64,000 bases of DNA, from NCBI GenBank assembly GCA_964035575.1, contig OZ037842.1:930001-994000 (forward strand), read 5' to 3'. This document shows positions 21,011 through 33,304 of this stretch, piece by piece; position 1 is the stretch's first letter; every line of letters starts with the position of its first letter. The stretch comes from Rhynchopus sp. YZ270_cl-10 (taxonomy: Eukaryota; Euglenozoa; Diplonemea; Diplonemida; Diplonemidae). The position numbers were made by a program, and so were the translations under genes. Below the pieces are notes generated by a model. That model did no database searches. It was not told the DNA's origin and saw nothing but the letters and a program-made list of their open reading frames with translations.

Positions 21011-21228
21011 CTTGGTTAAGGTTAGATTTGGGGGTTGGGTTTGTTTGATTGAGATTGGGGAAGGGTTGGGTTGGGGTATTAGATTCAGGGAGTGGGTTGG
21101 TTTGGTTAGTTTGGTTATGATAGTTAGATCACTCATGTTTCTTCTTCTATGTTTTGTTCATTTCCTTTATGTTCTGTTTACTTTGACACATGTGTCTGAC
21201 GAGAGCCACATTCATCATCTGTTATTCC
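21011..21228 (+). other. GT-rich stretch after the OTU-like ORF
   Basis: It is rich in TTGGGTT and GGTTTGGTT words and then T/C-rich until the first A run. It could be a 3' untranslated region. No AATAAA is seen. No other gene lies here. Confidence 0.35.
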
Positions 21229-21259
<31 letters not shown>

Positions 21260-21421
21260 AAAAAAAAAGAGGCCAAAAGAAAAAGAAAAGGCCCGCAAAA
21301 ACAAAAAAAAAAAAAAAAAACAAAAAAAAGGCAGTGGCCCCATCAAAAAAATCACTGTCCAAAAAAAAAAAAAAAAAAAAAACAAAAAAAAAAAGAGGGC
21401 AAAAGAAAAAGAAAAGGCCCA

Positions 21422-21456
<35 letters not shown>
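21229..21456 (+). repeat. Poly(A) ladder with repeated AAAAGAAAAAGAAAAGGCCC blocks
   Basis: Four long A runs are separated by short islands. GCCAAAAGAAAAAGAAAAGG occurs near 21272 and a near copy near 21398. The adjacent 21457-21604 has no recognisable feature. The Lys-rich frames and the Phe-rich minus frames here are composition artefacts. Confidence 0.8.
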
Positions 21457-21459
<3 letters not shown>

Positions 21460-21604
21460 GGTAAAACGCCACCTGGGGTCACAAGGCCCAGGCTCCTACC
21501 TTTACAGGTAGGGGAGCTGTTGAGTGACCCATAGTCCACGACGTGGAAACATGTAGACGTGTAGTGAAGAGAACCGGTTCGTAACGTTCAAATCGTACGC
21601 GTTG

Positions 21605-21988
21605 TTTTGACCTTTTTTTGCAGAAAAATGCAGGGAAATGCCTTAAAAAGGCTCAAAAGTCGAAAATTCTGGCTTTATTTGAGAGATTGGTCCAGAACTA
21701 GGAAAAAAGGGCCAAAAAAAAAAATAAGGATCGTAAGGGAAAACCGAATTCCGCGATTTACAAATTTTTGAAATATTTTGTCTTTGCGAAAATTTCGATT
21801 TTCGCTAAGGTAATATCGCGTTTTTTTTGACCTTTTACTGCTGAAGAATGCAGAGAAATGCCTTAAAAAGGCTCAAAAGTTGAAAATTCTGGCTTTATTT
21901 GAGAGATTGGTCCAGAACTAGGAAAAAAGGGCCAAAAAAAAAAAATAAGGATCGTTAGGGAAAATCGAATTCCGCGATTTACAATTTT
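21605..21988 (-). repeat. Repeat E dimer, minus orientation
   Basis: Two copies (about 21606-21770 and 21820-21985) contain CTTAAAAAGGCTC, GAAAATTCTGGCTTTATTT, CTAGGAAAAAAGGGCC and GGATCGTAAGG, reverse complements of the dimer at 19375-19830. The pair makes inverted flanks of a 2.6-kb segment. Confidence 0.85.
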
Positions 21989-21989
21989 T

Positions 21990-22076
21990 TTTCTGGCATC
22001 GCATCGGTTGCGTTGGTTGGGTTGTGCGCGTTGCACACCTTTCATACATCAACCACACCAGCTACGAGTGTTAAGG
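21990..22076 (+). mobile_element. Right-end fragment of a C element
   Basis: CATCGGTTGCGTTGG, then ATCAACCACACCAGC, then GAGTGTTAAGG at 22066-22076. Only the last ~85 bp of a C element remain. Repeat E starts immediately to the left, so the AT-rich island probably replaced or interrupted the rest. Confidence 0.7.
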
Positions 22077-22097
22077 ACTGCCAAAAAAAACTAAATT

Positions 22098-24565
22098 CCT
22101 TAACACTCGGTGTTAAGGTCTTTAAGGTTGCTGATCACCTCCCACCCACCCACCCACCCACCCCCCCTCTCAGGCACCCTCCCCCCCCCCCCCCCCCCCA
22201 AGGTGGGGTTCGGGCATTTTTTTTCAGGTCTCTAAACCTCGAAAGAGGTCAAAAAAGTGGATTCTTGGGAAGATAGGAGGTTTTTAGGAGACTTTCTCTG
22301 AAGCAAAGACCTCCAAACCCTGACAGACCCTGAAACCAGGGTGTCGCGAGTACCCCTTTTTTACACGTGTTTCTTAAGGCTTCTACAGGGTTCTACAGGC
22401 AAAACAGGCGTTTTGGCCAAAAACCCGGTTTTTCAGGCGGGTAACCGGGTTTGCGGCTTGGGAAACGTGCCAGCGCGCTGTGAGAACCATGCGTGGGGGT
22501 TTGTAACCACTCGTTGCGTTGGTTGCGTTGCGTTCGTTGCATACAGATCGTAACGTACACATCGGTTGCGTTGCGTTGTATGCGTTGCGTTCGTTGCATA
22601 CAGATCGCTACGTACACATCGGTTGCGTTGCGTGCGTTGCATACAGATCGTAACGTACGCATCGGTTGCGTTGCGTTGCATGCGTTGCGTTCGTTGCATA
22701 CAGATCGTAACGTACACATCGGTTGCGTTGCGTTGCATGCGTTGCGTTCGTTGCATACAGATCGTAAAGTACACATCGGTTGCGTTGCGTTGTATGCGTT
22801 GCGTTCGTTGCATACAGATCGCTACGTACACATCGGTTGCGTTGCGTGCGTTGCATACAGATCGTAACGTACGCATCGGTTGCGTTGCGTTGCATGCGTT
22901 GCGTTCGTTGCATACAGATCGTAACGTACACATCGGTTGCGTTGCGTGCGTTGCATACAGATCGTAACGTACGCATCGGTTGCGTTGCGTTGCATGCGTT
23001 GCGTTCGTTGCATACAGATCGTAACGTACACATCGGTTGCGTTGCGTTGCATGCGTTGCGTTCGTTGCATACAGATCGTAACGTACACATCGGTTGCGTT
23101 GCGTTGCATGCGTTGCGTTCGTTGCATACAGATCGTAACGTACACATCGGTTGCGTTGCGTGCGTTGCATACAGATCGTAACGTACACATCGGTTGCGTT
23201 GCGTTGCATGCGTTGCGTTCGTTGCATACAGATCGTAACGTACACATCGGTTGCGTTGCGTGCGTTGCATACAGATCGTAACGTACACATCGGTTGCGTT
23301 GCGTTGTATGCGTTGCGTGCGTTGCATACAGATCGTAACGTACACATCGGTTGCGTTGCGTGCGTTGCATACAGATCGTAACGTACACATCGGTTGCGTT
23401 GCGTTGCATGCGTTGCGTTCGTTGCATACAGATCGTAACGTACACATCGGTTGCGTTGCGTTGCATGCGTTGCGTGCGTTGCATACAGATCGTAACGTAC
23501 ACATCGGTTGCGTTGCGTGCGTTGCATACAGATCGTAACGTACACATCGGTTGCGTTGCGTTGTATGCGTTGCGTTCGTTGCATACAGATCGCTACGTAC
23601 ACATCGGTTGCGTTGCGTGCGTTGCATACAGATCGTAACGTACACATCGGTTGCGTTGCGTTGCATGCGTTGCGTTCGTTGCATACAGATCGTAACGTAC
23701 ACATCGGTTGCGTTGCGTGCGTTGCATACAGATCGTAACGTACGCATCGGTTGCGTTGCGTTGCATGCGTTGCGTTCGTTGCATACAGATCGTAACGTAC
23801 ACATCGGTTGCGTTGCGTTGCATGCGTTGCGTGCGTTGCATACAGATCGTAACGTACACATCGGTTGCGTTGCGTTGCATGCGTTGCGTTCGTTGCATAC
23901 AGATCGTAACGTACACATCGGTTGCGTTGCGTGCGTTGCATACAGATCGTAACGTACACATCGGTTGCGTTGCGTTGCATGCGTTGCGTTCGTTGCATAC
24001 AGATCGTAACGTACACATCGGTTGCGTTGCGTTGCATGCGTTGCGTTCGTTGCATACAGATCGTAACGTACGCATCGGTTGCGTTGCGTTGCATGCGTTG
24101 CGTTCGTTGCATACAGATCGTAACGTACACATCGGTTGCGTTGCGTTGTATGCGTTGCGTTCGTTGCATACAGATCGTAACGTACGCATCGGTTGCGTTG
24201 CGTTGCATGCGTTGCGTTCGTTGCATACAGATCGTAACGTACACATCGGTTGCGTTGCGTTGTATGCGTTGCGTTCGTTGCATACAGATCGCTACGTACA
24301 CATCGGTTGCGTTGCGTGCGTTGCATACAGATCGTAACGTACGCATCGGTTGCGTTGCGTTGCATGCGTTGCGTTCGTTGCATACAGATCGTAACGTACA
24401 CATCGGTTGCGTTGAGTTGGATGCGTTGCGTTCGTTGCATACAGATCGCTACGTACGCATCGGTTGCGTTGCGTTGCATGCGTTGGTTGCATACGGATCG
24501 TAACGTATAGAGCGGATCCGTTTCGTGGTGTTCGGTTGCGTTTATCAACCACACCAGCCAGGAGT
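22098..24565 (+). mobile_element. C element 3, long form (~2.47 kb)
   Basis: Standard left end, CCCACCCA-type tract with a poly-C run longer than in C1, core, then the largest B array of the window. The tail ends CCAGGAGT and passes straight into the next element, so the last bases of the usual terminus and the spacer are missing. Confidence 0.8.
22515..24515 (+). repeat. Satellite B array inside C element 3 (2.0 kb)
   Basis: About 40 units, mostly 57 and 43 bp. The rare variant GTAAAGTACA near 22767 is shared with the arrays at 11790 and 30885. TTGAGTTGGATGCG near 24412 is shared with the array in C7, so these arrays share recent ancestry. Confidence 0.95.
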
Positions 24566-24566
24566 T

Positions 24567-25323
24567 CCTTAACACTCGGTGTTAAGGTCTTTAAGGTTGC
24601 TGATCACCTCCCACCCACCCACCCACCCACCCCCCCTCTCAGGCACCCTCCCCCCCCCCCCCCCCAAGGTGGGGTTCGGGCATTTTTTTTCAGGTCTCTA
24701 AACCTCGAAAGAGGTCAAAAAAGTGGATTCTTGGGAAGATAGGAGGTTTTTAGGAGACTTTCTCTGAAGCAAAGACCTCCAAACCCTGACAGACCCTGAA
24801 ACCAGGGTGTCGCGAGTACCCCTTTTTTACACGTGTTTCTTAAGGCTTCTACAGGGTTCTACAGGCAAAACAGGCGTTTTGGCCAAAAACCCGGTTTTTC
24901 AGGCAGGTAACCGGGTTTGCGGCTTGGGAAACGTGCCAGAGCCATGCGTGGGGGTTTGTAACCACTCGTTGCGTTGGTTGCGTTGCCTTCGTTGCGTACG
25001 CATCGCTACGTACACACCGGTTACGTTGTGTTGCATGCGTTGCGTTCGTTGTGTAGAGATCGTTACGTACACATCGGTTACGGTGCGTTGTACGCGTTGC
25101 GTTCGTTATGTTGAGATCGATATATACAGATCGCAACGTACGCATAGGTTGCGTTGGTTGTGTTGCATCCGTTACGTTGCGTTGGTTGCGTTCTGATCGT
25201 TACGTACACATAGGTTGCGTTGCGTTGCATGCGTTGGTTGCATACGGATCGTAACGTATAGAGCGGATCCGTTTCGTTGTGTTCGGTTGCGTTTATCAAC
25301 CACACCAGCCAGGAGTGTTAAGG
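24567..25323 (+). mobile_element. C element 4, short form (757 bp)
   Basis: TGATCACC-type G/C tract, core lacking the GCGCGCTGTGAGAAC piece (it reads GTGCCAGAGCCATGCG), and about 300 bp of degenerate B units with GATCGATATATACAG. The right end GAGTGTTAAGG is intact and followed by the usual spacer. Confidence 0.8.
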
Positions 25324-25344
25324 ATTGCCAAAAAAAACTAAATT

Positions 25345-27020
25345 CCTTAACACTCGGTGTTAAGGTCTTTAAGGTTGCTGATCACCTCCCACCCACCCAC
25401 CCACCCACCCCCCCTCTCAGGCACCCTCCCCCCCCCCCCCCCCCCCAAGGTGGGGTTCGGGCATTTTTTTTCAGGTCTCTAAACCTCGAAAGAGGTCAAA
25501 AAAGTGGATTCTTGGGAAGATAGGAGGTTTTTAGGAGACTTTCTCTGAAGCAAAGACCTCCAAACCCTGACAGACCCTGAAACCAGGGTGTCGCGAGTAC
25601 CCCTTTTTTACACGTGTTTCTTAAGGCTTCTACAGGGTTCTACAGGCAAAACAGGCGTTTTGGCCAGAAACCCGGTTTTTCAGGCGGGTAACCGGGTTTG
25701 CGGCTTGGGAAACGTGCCAGCGCGCTGTGAGAACCATGCGTGGGGGTTTGTAACCACTCGTTGCGTTGGTTGCGTTGCGTTCGTTGCATACAGATCGTAA
25801 CGTACACATCGGTTGCGTTGCGTTGTATGCGTTGCGTTCGTTGCATACAGATCGCTACGTACACATCGGTTGCGTTGCGTGCGTTGCATACAGATCGTAA
25901 CGTACGCATCGGTTGCGTTGCGTTGCATGCGTTGCGTTCGTTGCATACAGATCGTAACGTACACATCGGTTGCGTTGCGTTGCATGCGTTGCGTTCGTTG
26001 CATACAGATCGTAACGTACACATCGGTTGCGTTGCGTTGTATGCGTTGCGTTCGTTGCATACAGATCGTAACGTACACATCGGTTGCGTTGCGTTGCATG
26101 CGTTGCGTTCGTTGCATACAGATCGTAACGTACACATCGGTTGCGTTGCGTTGTATGCGTTGCGTTCGTTGCATACAGATCGCTACGTACACATCGGTTG
26201 CGTTGCGTGCGTTGCATACAGATCGTAACGTACGCATCGGTTGCGTTGCGTTGCATGCGTTGCGTTCGTTGCATACAGATCGTAACGTACACATCGGTTG
26301 CGTTGCGTGCGTTGCATACAGATCGTAACGTACGCATCGGTTGCGTTGCGTTGCATGCGTTGCGTTCGTTGCATACAGATCGTAACGTACACATCGGTTG
26401 CGTTGCGTTGTATGCGTTGCGTTCGTTGCATACAGATCGCTACGTACACATCGGTTGCGTTGCGTGCGTTGCATACAGATCGTAACGTACGCATCGGTTG
26501 CGTTGCGTTGCATGCGTTGCGTTCGTTGCATACAGATCGTAACGTACACATCGGTTGCGTTGCGTGCGTTGCATACAGATCGTAACGTACGCATCGGTTG
26601 CGTTGCGTTGCATGCGTTGCGTTCGTTGCATACAGATCGTAACGTACACATCGGTTGCGTTGCGTTGCATGCGTTGCGTTCGTTGCATACAGATCGTAAC
26701 GTACACATCGGTTGCGTTGCGTGCGTTGCATACAGATCGTAACGTACGCATCGGTTGCGTTGCGTTGCATGCGTTGCGTTCGTTGCATACAGATCGTAAC
26801 GTACACATCGGTTGCGTTGCGTTGTATGCGTTGCGTTCGTTGCATACAGATCGCTACGTACACATCGGTTGCGTTGCGTGCGTTGCATACAGATCGTAAC
26901 GTACGCATCGGTTGCGTTGCGTTGCATGCTTTGGTTGCATACGGATCGTAACGTATAGAGCGGATCCGTTTCGTGGTGTTCGGTTGCGTTTATCAACCAC
27001 ACCAGCCAGGAGTGTTAAGG
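25345..27020 (+). mobile_element. C element 5, long form (1676 bp)
   Basis: A close copy of C1 with fewer B units. Its last part, the duplicated spacer and everything to its right through D3 match 13.0-14.6 kb at a constant offset of 13976 bp. Confidence 0.85.
25762..26960 (+). repeat. Satellite B array inside C element 5
   Basis: A mix of 57- and 43-bp units. The final unit ends in the rare GCATGCTTTGGTTGC also seen at 12947. The left two units equal those of C1 and C3. Confidence 0.95.
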
Positions 27021-27068
27021 ATTGCCAAAAAAAACTAAATGTTAAGGATTGCCAAAAAAAACTAAATT

Positions 27069-27747
27069 CCTTAACACTCGGTGTTAAGGTCTTTAAGGTT
27101 GCTTCACCACCCCACCCACCCACCCTAAGGCACCCCCCCCCCAGGGGTGGGTTTCGGCCATTTTTTTTCAGGTCCCTAAACGTCCAAAGAGGTCAAAAAA
27201 GTGGATTCTTGGGAAGATAGGAGGTTTTTAGGAGACTTTCTCTGAAGCAAAGACCTCCAAACCCTGACAGACCCTGAAACCAGGGTGTCGCGAGTACCCC
27301 TTTTTTACACGTGTTTCTTAAGGCTTCTACAGGGTTCTACAGGCAAAACAGGCGTTTTGGCCAAAAACCCGGTTTTTCAGGCAGGTAACCGGTTTTGCGG
27401 CTTCGGAAACGTGCCAGAGGGGTGTGAGAACCATGCGTGGGGGTTTGTAACCACTCGTTGCGTTGCCTTCGTTGCGTACACATAGCTACGTACACACCGG
27501 TTACGTTGTGTTGCATGCGTTGCGTTCGTTGTGTAGAGATCGTTACGTACAGAGCGCAACGTACGGAGCGGTTGCGTTGCGTTGGTTGTGTTCGGTTGGT
27601 TACGTTCGTTGCGTTCCGATCGCTACGTACACATCGGTTGCGTTGCGTTGCATGCGTTGGTTGCATACGGATCGTAACGTATAGAGCGGCTCCGTTTCCT
27701 TGTGTTCGGTTGCGTTTATCAACCACACCAGCCAGTGAGTGTTAAGG
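27069..27747 (+). mobile_element. C element 6, short form (679 bp)
   Basis: Matches the copy at 13093 base for base as far as I can read, including the TTCACCACCCC tract and GTACAGAGCG oddity. Confidence 0.85.
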
Positions 27748-27767
27748 ATTGCCAAAAAAAACTAAAT

Positions 27768-28545
27768 CCTTAACACTCCCTATTGATCGTGGTTGATGTA
27801 TGCAAAGATCTGAAAAGAAACGAACAGATTCCCACGAACATGTGTCAACGACACAACCAACACAACGCTACCGATGTGTGCGCAACGATCTGAACGCAAC
27901 GAACGTAACCAACCGAACACAACCAACGCATCTCATCCAACACAACGGAACCGATGCGTGCGTCACTATCTGTACGCAACGAACGTAACCAACCGAACAC
28001 AACCAACGCAACGCAACCGCTCCATACGTTGCGCTCTGTACGTAACGATCTCTACACAACGAACGCAACGCATGCAACACTACGTAACCTATGTGTACGT
28101 AGCGATCTGCATGCAACGAACGCTACGTAACGAACGCAACGCAACCAACGCAACGAGTGGTTACAAACCCCCACGCATGGTTCTCACACCGCGTTGGCAC
28201 GTTTCCCAAGCCGCAAACCCGGTTACCTGCCTGAAAAACCGTGTTTTTGGCCAAAACGCCTGTTTTCCCTGTAGAATCCTTAAGAATCCTTAAGGAACGC
28301 ACGGTTCCTAAGGCATTTTACACGTAAACTCGCGACACGAAAATAGGAATTAAAAACTAATCTCTCAGCGATCTGATTTAGTAAGAACTCGATTTTTGGC
28401 CCTATCTTTCCAATGCCGAAAAAATCTTACACTTTGGCGCCTCTGCGAGAAATGTCATTTTTTGGGGTACCCCGTCGGGGGTGCCAAGGGGTGGGGGGGT
28501 ACGCCACAAAAGCAACCTTAAAAACCTTAACACAGAGTGTTAAGG
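27768..28545 (-). mobile_element. D element copy 3 (778 bp)
   Basis: Same length and ends as the other D copies. It lies between C6 and array A4. Confidence 0.85.
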
Positions 28546-30208
28546 AAATGCTTCCAAAACAACGCATCGAAAACAGCGCGATGAAACGCGTCCAAAACAG
28601 CGCGATGAAACGCGTCTAAAACAGCGCATCGAAAACAGCGCGATGAAACGCTTCCATAACAGCGCATCGAATACAGCGCGATGAAACGCTTCCATAACAG
28701 CGCATCGAATACAGCGCGATGAAACGCTTCCAAAACAGCGCATCGATAACAGCGCGATGAAACGCTTCCAAAACAGCGCATCGAAAACAGCGCGATGAAA
28801 CGCGTCCAAAACAGCGCATCGAAAACAGCGCGATGAAACGCGTCCAAAACAGCGCGATGAAACGCGTCTAAAACAGCGCATCGAAAACAGCGCGATGAAA
28901 CGCTTCCATAACAGCGCATCGAATACAGCGCGATGAAACGCGTCCAAAACAGCGCATCGATAACAGCGCGATGAAACGCTTCCAAAACAGCGCATCGAAA
29001 ACAGCGCGATGAAACGCGTCCAAAACAGCGCTTCGAAAACAGCGCGATGAAACGCTTCCATAACAGCGCATCGAATACAGCGCGATGAAACGCGTCCAAA
29101 ACAGCGCATCGATAACAGCGCGATGAAACGCTTCCAAAACAGCGCATCGAAAACAGCGCGATGAAACGCTTCCATAACAGCGCGTCCAAAACAGCGCGAT
29201 GAAACGCTTCCAAAACAGCGCATCGAAAACAGCGCGATGAAACGCTTCCATAACAGCGCGTCCAAAACAGCGCGATGAAACGCTTCCAAAACAGCGCATC
29301 GAAAACAGCGCGATGAAATGCTTCCAAAACAATGCATCGAAAACAGCGCGATGAAACGCGTCCAAAACAGCGCGATGAAACGCGTCTAAAACAGCGCATC
29401 GAAAACAGCGCGATGAAATGCTTCCAAAACAATGCATCGAAAACAGCGCGATGAAACGCGTCCAAAACAGCGCGATGAAACGCGTCTAAAACAGCGCATC
29501 GAAAACAGCGCGATGAAACGCTTCCATAACAGCGCATCGAAAACAGCGCGATGAAACGCGTCCAAAACAGCGCATCGAAAACAGCGCGATGAAACGCTTC
29601 CAAAACAACGCATCGATAACAGCGCGATGAAACGCTTCCAAAACAACGCATCGAAAACAGCGCGAAGAAACGCGTCCAAAACAACGCATCGAAAACAGCG
29701 CGAAGAAACGCGTCCAAAACAGCGCATCGAAAACAGCGCGAAGAAACGCGTCCAAAACAACGCATCGAAAACAGCGCGATGAAACGCGTCCAAAACAACG
29801 CATCGAAAACAGCGCGATGAAACGCGTCCAAAACAACGCATCGAAAACAGCGCGATGAAACGCTTCCAAAACAGCGCATCGAAAACAGCGCGATGAAACG
29901 CGTCCAAAACAGCGCACCGATAACAGCGCGATGAAACGCGTCCAAAACAGCGCATCGAAAACAGCGCGATGAAACGCGTGCAAAACAACGCATCGAAAAC
30001 AGCGCGATGAAACGCGTCCAAAACAACGCATCGAAAACAGCGCGATGAAACGCTTCCAAAACAGCGCATCGAAAACAGCGCGATGAAACGCGTCCAAAAC
30101 AGCGCACCGATAACAGCGCGATGAAACGCGTCCAAAACAGCGCATCGATACGAGCGCGATGAAACGCTTCCAAAACAGCGCATCGAAAACAGCGCGATGA
30201 ATTTAGTT
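28546..30208 (+). repeat. Satellite A array 4 (1.7 kb)
   Basis: The shortest of the uninterrupted arrays. The first ~450 bp follow the order of variants in A3. GAA-type units lie at about 29660-29750. The right edge is the standard CATCGATACGAG signature and GATGAATTTAGTTTTG. Confidence 0.97.
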
Positions 30209-30217
30209 TTGCTAATT

Positions 30218-31806
30218 CCTTAACACTCGGTGTTAAGGTCTTTAAGGTTGCTGATCACCTCCCACCCACCCACCCACCCACCCCCCCTCTCAGGCACCCT
30301 CCCCCCCCCCCCCCCCCCAAGGTGGGGTTCGGGCATTTTTTTTCAGGTCTCTAAACCTCGAAAGAGGTCAAAAAAGTGGATTCTTGGGAAGATAGGAGGT
30401 TTTTAGGAGACTTTCTCTGAAGCAAAGACCTCCAAACCCTGACAGACCCTGAAACCAGGGTGTCGCGAGTACCCCTTTTTTACACGTGTTTCTTAAGGCT
30501 TCTACAGGGTTCTACAGGCAAAACAGGCGTTTTGGCCAAAAACCCGGTTTTTCAGGCGGGTAACCGGGTTTGCGGCTTGGGAAACGTGCCAGCGCGCTGT
30601 GAGAACCATGCGTGGGGGTTTGTAACCACTCGTTGCGTTGGTTGCGTTGCGTTCGTTGCATACAGATCGTAACGTACACATCGGTTGCGTTGCGTTGTAT
30701 GCGTTGCGTTCGTTGCATACAGATCGCTACGTACACATCGGTTGCGTTGCGTGCGTTGCATACAGATCGTAACGTACGCATCGGTTGCGTTGCGTTGCAT
30801 GCGTTGCGTTCGTTGCATACAGATCGTAACGTACACATCGGTTGCGTTGCGTTGCATGCGTTGCGTTCGTTGCATACAGATCGTAAAGTACACATCGGTT
30901 GCGTTGCGTTGTATGCGTTGCGTTCGTTGCATACAGATCGTAACGTACACATCGGTTGCGTTGCGTGCGTTGCATACAGATCGTAACGTACGCATCGGTT
31001 GCGTTGCGTTGCATGCGTTGCGTTCGTTGCATACAGATCGTAACGTACACATCGGTTGCGTTGCGTGCGTTGCATACAGATCGTAACGTACGCATCGGTT
31101 GCGTTGCGTTGCATGCGTTGCGTTCGTTGCATACAGATCGTAACGTACACATCGGTTGCGTTGCGTTGCATGCGTTGCGTTCGTTGCATACAGATCGTAA
31201 CGTACACATCGGTTGCGTTGCGTGCGTTGCATACAGATCGTAACGTACGCATCGGTTGCGTTGCGTTGCATGCGTTGCGTTCGTTGCATACAGATCGTAA
31301 CGTACACATCGGTTGCGTTGCGTTGCATGCGTTGCGTTCGTTGCATACAGATCGTAACGTACACATCGGTTGCGTTGCGTTGTATGCGTTGCGTTCGTTG
31401 CATACAGATCGTAACGTACGCATCGGTTGCGTTGCGTTGCATGCGTTGCGTTCGTTGCATACAGATCGTAACGTACACATCGGTTGCGTTGCGTTGTATG
31501 CGTTGCGTTCGTTGCATACAGATCGCTACGTACACATCGGTTGCGTTGCGTGCGTTGCATACAGATCGTAACGTACGCATCGGTTGCGTTGCGTTGCATG
31601 CGTTGCGTTCGTTGCATACAGATCGTAACGTACACATCGGTTGCGTTGAGTTGGATACGTTGCGTTCGTTGCATACAGATCGCTACGTACGCATCGGTTG
31701 CGTTGCGTTGCATGCGTTGGTTGCATACGGATCGTAACGTATAGAGCGGATCCGTTTCGTGGTGTTCGGTTGCGTTTATCAACCACACCAGCCAGGAGTG
31801 TTAAGG
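30218..31806 (+). mobile_element. C element 7, long form (1589 bp)
   Basis: Follows A4 through AATTTAGTTTTGCTAATT. Long poly-C run after the CCCACCCA tract. Ends GAGTGTTAAGG and the single-copy spacer. Confidence 0.8.
30634..31740 (+). repeat. Satellite B array inside C element 7
   Basis: Shares GTAAAGTACA (about 30885) and TTGAGTTGGAT (about 31646) with the array in C3, of which it looks like a shortened version. Confidence 0.95.
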
Positions 31807-31827
31807 ATTGCCAAAAAAAACTAAATT

Positions 31828-32506
31828 CCTTAACACTCGGTGTTAAGGTCTTTAAGGTTGCTTCACCACCCCACCCACCCACCCTAAGGCACCCCCCCCC
31901 CAGGGGTGGGTTTCGGCCATTTTTTTTCAGGTCCCTAAACGTCCAAAGAGGTCAAAAAAGTGGATTCTTGGGAAGATAGGAGGTTTTTAGGAGACTTTCT
32001 CTGAAGCAAAGACCTCCAAACCCTGACAGACCCTGAAACCAGGGTGTCGCGAGTACCCCTTTTTTACACGTGTTTCTTAAGGCTTCTACAGGGTTCTACA
32101 GGCAAAACAGGCGTTTTGGCCAAAAACCCGGTTTTTCAGGCAGGTAACCGGTTTTGCGGCTTCGGAAACGTGCCAGAGGGGTGTGAGAACCATGCGTGGG
32201 GGTTTGTAACCACTCGTTGCGTTGCCTTCGTTGCGTACACATAGCTACGTACACACCGGTTACGTTGTGTTGCATGCGTTGCGTTCGTTGTGTAGAGATC
32301 GTTACGTACAGAGCGCAACGTACGGAGCGGTTGCGTTGCGTTGGTTGTGTTCGGTTGGTTACGTTCGTTGCGTTCCGATCGCTACGTACACATCGGTTGC
32401 GTTGCGTTGCATGCGTTGGTTGCATACGGATCGTAACGTATAGAGCGGCTCCGTTTCCTTGTGTTCGGTTGCGTTTATCAACCACACCAGCCAGTGAGTG
32501 TTAAGG
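31828..32506 (+). mobile_element. C element 8, short form (679 bp)
   Basis: Same short-form type as C2 and C6, with the GCCAGTGAGTG right end. Confidence 0.85.
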
Positions 32507-32526
32507 ATTGCCAAAAAAAACTAAAT

Positions 32527-33304
32527 CCTTAACACTCCCTATTGATCGTGGTTGATGTATGCAAAGATCTGAAAAGAAACGAACAGATTCCCACGAACAT
32601 GTGTCAACGACACAACCAACACAACGCTACCGATGTGTGCGCAACGATCTGAACGCAACGAACGTAACCAACCGAACACAACCAACGCATCTCATCCAAC
32701 ACAACGGAACCGATGCGTGCGTCACTATCTGTACGCAACGAACGTAACCAACCGAACACAACCAACGCAACGCAACCGCTCCATACGTTGCGCTCTGTAC
32801 GTAACGATCTCTACACAACGAACGCAACGCATGCAACACTACGTAACCTATGTGTACGTAGCGATCTGCATGCAACGAACGCTACGTAACGAACGCAACG
32901 CAACCAACGCAACGAGTGGTTACAAACCCCCACGCATGGTTCTCACACCGCGTTGGCACGTTTCCCAAGCCGCAAACCCGGTTACCTGCCTGAAAAACCG
33001 TGTTTTTGGCCAAAACGCCTGTTTTCCCTGTAGAATCCTTAAGAATCCTTAAGGAACGCACGGTTCCTAAGGCATTTTACACGTAAACTCGCGACACGAA
33101 AATAGGAATTAAAAACTAATCTCTCAGCGATCTGATTTAGTAAGAACTCGATTTTTGGCCCTATCTTTCCAATGCCGAAAAAATCTTACACTTTGGCGCC
33201 TCTGCGAGAAATGTCATTTTTTGGGGTACCCCGTCGGGGGTGCCAAGGGGTGGGGGGGTACGCCACAAAAGCAACCTTAAAAACCTTAACACAGAGTGTT
33301 AAGG
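32527..33304 (-). mobile_element. D element copy 4 (778 bp)
   Basis: Follows C8, precedes A5. No differences from the other D copies noticed. Confidence 0.85.

Noticed and set aside
21215-21540. Phe-rich minus ORFs and Lys-rich plus ORFs over the A runs
   Set aside because: Pure composition effect of homopolymer A/T.
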